Shown here: positions 6,537-8,340 of the stretch, one piece after another
How the letters are laid out: the number at the start of each line of letters is the position of its first letter
How positions within the stretch are numbered: position 1 is the first letter of the stretch
From: an uncultured Bacteroides sp.
GTDB lineage: Bacteria; Bacteroidota; Bacteroidia; Bacteroidales; Bacteroidaceae
Reading direction: 5' to 3'
Assembly: GCA_900546645.1 (NCBI GenBank)
Contig: URDR01000100.1
Coordinates: 1-8,340 of the forward strand
Length of the DNA stretch: 8,340 nt
The notes under the pieces: generated by a model
Seen by the model: the letters and a program-made list of their open reading frames with translations, nothing else
What the model was told of the DNA's origin: nothing
Database searches by the model: none
Program-made: the position numbers and the translations under genes

Positions 6537-7819
6537 ATATCTTTGTACTGCTTTAAGATGTAGTCTTTCATTTTTGTTTCTTGCTTGTTTAGGGCAAATC
6601 CCATGTATTTACAGGCATGGTCATTGCGCAAAATGCATAGACACATACGTTTATAAGTAGGTATTTCTCTGAAGTTCGGAATTTGGATATCGTCCAGATA
6701 CTCCATGATAACCGGTTTCTTATTTGTTTTATAATTCGTTTGGTTACGCACTTCAATGGGTATTTTCAGTTCAAGCAATTGTTGTATGGTTTCTTCGCTT
6801 AAGCATCCTCCTCTTGTTCTCCAAAATTTGATACTGGTGTGCAGCTTTTCCAGATAGTTTCTTTTGATGTTTTCCGGTAGGGTGGAAAGCAAAAACTCCA
6901 TGTACGATTTCCATGTATATCCTTGAGGAAGCTTGAGTCCATTTCTTCCCATTGCATAAGTAGTTCCATAGAATCCGGTAAAATTTACTCCATTTACCCG
7001 GCTAATCATTTTTCCCCACGTGTTAGGGTCAATACATTTATATAAATGCAGGCTTTCTATGGCTTCACCGATAAACGGGCTGGCTACACGCTGTCGTTCA
7101 ATGTTGACTCCTGCCTGATAATAGAGGTCGTAGAGTTTATTGTACGGCCATTTGAATTTTCCGTTTGCTGTCCATATATCGGTTGTTTTCCAGTCGTAAA
7201 TCGGATATAAGTTGAATACATCGCATGCTATTTTGAAACTCCACTGATATTGATGATAAAGCTGTTTTTTATTGCCTCCATAAATGGTTTGCCAGCGGCT
7301 GAAACTTTCCTGAGTGCGTATGCCTACTAAGCAGGCTGTACGTACTGCTTTCTTTTTATGGTGAAACCACGAAGCAAATTTCAGTTGAAACTCATAGTCC
7401 CACATATCTTCTTTGAAGAAGGGAAAGTCGCCTGCGGTTTTTACATTCTTTTTAGGCATAGGACGCACCCACAGTTCTTTCATGGCTTCATCCCAAGGCC
7501 GCCAGTAGCTTTGATACATAGAGGTGCATGTCCGTACCCGGAAAGGAACGCAGATGTGGTAAATCTCTAAGATGTCTTGATTCTCTTCGAATATCTGGTT
7601 AACATAGTCAAGGGTCATCTGATATTGTATTTCGTAGTCAAGATGAAAAACTCCCACTTTCCTTTTTAAATTATGCTTACGGATATAGTCAATGCATAGC
7701 TGTAATAAAACGGAACTGTCTTTTCCTCCTGAAAATGAGACATAAATATTGTCGAATTCTTTAAAAATGAGGTCTATACGTTCTAAGGCTAATTCATATA
7801 CATTTTTTTGCTGTTCCAT
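6527..7819 (-). CDS. IbrA-like PAPS-reductase-family PP-loop protein
   Basis: This 430-residue protein belongs to the PP-loop ATPase/PAPS-reductase superfamily with a C-terminal DUF3440-type region. The ATP-pyrophosphatase loop SGGKDSS is at 30-36. HLDYEIQYQ (59-67), GIRTQES (166-172) and PIYDWKTTDIW (206-216) follow in the order expected for PAPS-reductase-like proteins. From about 280 the sequence is the family-specific extension, ending with MCLCILRNDHACKYMGF, where Cys393, Cys395 and Cys403 cluster. The sulfate-assimilation CysH active-site Cys motif at the C-terminus is not evident, so a reductase role is unlikely. Relatives include IbrA of E. coli and DndC of DNA phosphorothioation. AMP-forming activation of a substrate is the likely chemistry, but the substrate is unknown. 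A strong AAGGAGG precedes the ATG. It overlaps the upstream GNAT gene by 26 bp and IbrB by 10 bp. Confidence 0.88.
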   Translation of the reverse strand: MEQQKNVYELALERIDLIFKEFDNIYVSFSGGKDSSVLLQLCIDYIRKHNLKRKVGVFHLDYEIQYQMTLDYVNQIFEENQDILEIYHICVPFRVRTCTSMYQSYWRPWDEAMKELWVRPMPKKNVKTAGDFPFFKEDMWDYEFQLKFASWFHHKKKAVRTACLVGIRTQESFSRWQTIYGGNKKQLYHQYQWSFKIACDVFNLYPIYDWKTTDIWTANGKFKWPYNKLYDLYYQAGVNIERQRVASPFIGEAIESLHLYKCIDPNTWGKMISRVNGVNFTGFYGTTYAMGRNGLKLPQGYTWKSYMEFLLSTLPENIKRNYLEKLHTSIKFWRTRGGCLSEETIQQLLELKIPIEVRNQTNYKTNKKPVIMEYLDDIQIPNFREIPTYKRMCLCILRNDHACKYMGFALNKQETKMKDYILKQYKDIWN

Positions 7820-8228
7820 TTTTATTATCCTCCTTCTTCTTCTTCTCCATTTTCAGATATTTTTTCCATTCTTTGACTGTCGTAAACCCATGTGTAGTGA
7901 AATAAGCTTGGTGTATGGTTTGAACAATGGCTGTCAGGTGTGTTTTGTTTGATTGGCTTACAGCCTGCAGTAAGGCGGAAAAAACAAGGGATTCTTTGTT
8001 GGATGGTGCGACATAGTAATTGTTGATAACCCATTGATTCTTGCGTAGTTCTACCGGTATGAATCCGGCAACTTCATCGTCAAGGAGGGCTATAAACCAA
8101 ATGAATTTTTCATTTGTTTTAAATGGGTAGTTTTGATTGTATTGAATTACCGTTGGATTCATTACAAGTGGTGCAACTTTGTCGTATAGCTTTTTGTCGG
8201 TTCCGCTTAACTGGATGACTTCTATCAT
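7794..8228 (-). CDS. GNAT-fold N-acetyltransferase-like protein of the ibr cassette
   Basis: The 144-residue protein has the strand/helix pattern of GNAT acetyltransferases: FIWFIALLDDEVAGFIPVEL as the central hairpin (strands 2-3), WVINNYYVAP as strand 4, and TTHGFTTVKEWKKYLKME as the typical C-terminal HGF element. The pyrophosphate-binding loop that normally reads Q/RxxGxG/A after strand 4 is replaced by a stretch without glycine (SNKESLVFSALL), so acetyl-CoA binding may be weak or atypical. The tail is lysine-rich. I chose ATG 8228 because a -7 box at 8255-8262 would place transcription initiation inside the longer frame; an in-frame ATG at 8288 would add 20 residues (KSKRKIFYTFVI...) that do not look like GNAT sequence. 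It is the first gene of the cassette and overlaps the IbrA-like gene by 26 bp. Its substrate is unknown. Confidence 0.75.
   Translation of the reverse strand: MIEVIQLSGTDKKLYDKVAPLVMNPTVIQYNQNYPFKTNEKFIWFIALLDDEVAGFIPVELRKNQWVINNYYVAPSNKESLVFSALLQAVSQSNKTHLTAIVQTIHQAYFTTHGFTTVKEWKKYLKMEKKKKEDNKNGTAKKCI
7829..7835 (-). promoter_or_regulatory. Strong Shine-Dalgarno of the IbrA-like gene, inside the GNAT tail
   Basis: Minus-strand AAGGAGG lies 9 nt before the ATG at 7819 and is embedded in the codons of the lysine-rich GNAT tail. Bacteroidota genes generally do not rely on Shine-Dalgarno pairing, so a near-perfect one here is notable. It supports ATG 7819 as the start. Confidence 0.6.
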
Positions 8229-8254
8229 ATATGCAAGGTGTTTTTGATTTATTA

Positions 8255-8262
8255 CAAATGTA
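8255..8262 (-). promoter_or_regulatory. -7 box for the GNAT-ibrA-ibrB cassette
   Basis: Minus-strand TACATTTG is an exact -7 box, and with its flank TACATTTGTAA it is identical to the ppk -7 region. Transcription would begin near 8248, about 20 nt before the ATG at 8228. ATTG (8289-8286) is the nearest -33 candidate, but its 23-bp spacer is slightly long. Confidence 0.5.
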
Positions 8263-8297
8263 TAAAATATTTTTCTTTTACTCTTCAATAGTTCGTT

Positions 8298-8322
8298 AAA
8301 AAATAGCCAAGCCTAAGCGGCT
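8298..8322 (-). terminator. Candidate terminator of a gene beyond the right edge
   Basis: On the minus strand AGCC-GC (8322-8317) pairs with GC (8312-8311) and GGCT (8308-8305) around a TTAG loop with a two-base bulge. After a single A it is followed by six T (8303-8298). The stem is short, so confidence is moderate. Minus-strand frames entering from the right close with a stop at 8323-8325 or 8313-8315, which would fit a gene ending here, but too little is visible to identify it. Confidence 0.4.
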
Positions 8323-8340
8323 CTAGCAGTAAATAAAATG

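Noticed and set aside
6527..7819. Assimilatory PAPS/APS reductase (CysH)
   Set aside because: It is much longer than CysH, has no recognisable C-terminal catalytic Cys motif, and no sulfate-assimilation genes are nearby.
8229..8288. Twenty-residue N-terminal extension of the GNAT protein from ATG 8288
   Set aside because: An exact -7 box lies within it, the residues do not look like GNAT sequence, and the downstream ATG at 8228 gives a normal strand-1 opening.
8313..8340. C-terminal fragment of a minus-strand gene entering from the right
   Set aside because: Fewer than ten codons are visible in any frame and two frames end with plausible stops, so neither frame nor product can be chosen.
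1..8340. CRISPR array, rRNA, complete insertion sequence
   Set aside because: No regularly spaced repeats of 20-40 bp, no rRNA-like sequence and no transposase with terminal inverted repeats were seen.

Overview
The window looks like a chromosomal segment of a gut-type Bacteroidota, most likely Bacteroides or Phocaeicola. The reasons are the protein families and their sequence style, moderate G+C with AT-rich intergenic regions, and repeated matches to the Bacteroides sigma-ABfr -7 box (TAnnTTTG) just upstream of starts: 2204-2211, 2359-2366, 5945-5952 and 8255-8262, with a near match at 1635-1642. Species cannot be fixed from this window alone.

Layout from left to right. Positions 1-470 hold no complete convincing gene. 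They contain clustered short repeats (8-51, 68-85) next to what may be the first codons of a leftward gene leaving the window, probably a tyrosine recombinase. They also contain a short tRNA-3'-end-like or terminator-like element (157-182), a possible decayed membrane micro-ORF (215-338, minus), and a long hairpin (363-449) that probably terminates the next gene. Positions 471-2170 (minus) carry dTDP-glucose 4,6-dehydratase (rfbB/rmlB) and, upstream of it, a YfcE-like metallophosphoesterase. The 260-bp region 2171-2430 has divergent promoters. Positions 2431-4476 (plus) encode polyphosphate kinase 1. It ends tail to tail, overlapping by 6 bp, with a minus-strand CPA1-type K+/H+ or Na+/H+ antiporter carrying a C-terminal RCK_C domain (4471-5919).

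Positions 5991-8228 (minus) are a tight three-gene cassette with overlapping ends: a GNAT-fold protein, then an IbrA-like PP-loop/PAPS-reductase-family protein, then an IbrB-like ParB/sulfiredoxin-fold protein. It has its own candidate promoter at 8255-8262 and lies just beyond a hairpin with a T-run (8298-8322) that would terminate a minus-strand gene outside the window.

How the genes relate. rfbB supplies the dTDP-4-keto-6-deoxyglucose step of deoxysugar synthesis for surface polysaccharide. ppk and the antiporter are stress and ion-homeostasis housekeeping genes. The GNAT/IbrA/IbrB cassette is the accessory part and the best candidate for poorly described biology. IbrA/IbrB pairs are known from E. 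coli as regulators of immunoglobulin-binding proteins and resemble the DndC/ParB-type pairs of mobile elements, but their biochemistry is not settled, and here they are translationally coupled to an acetyltransferase-like protein with a degenerate cofactor loop.
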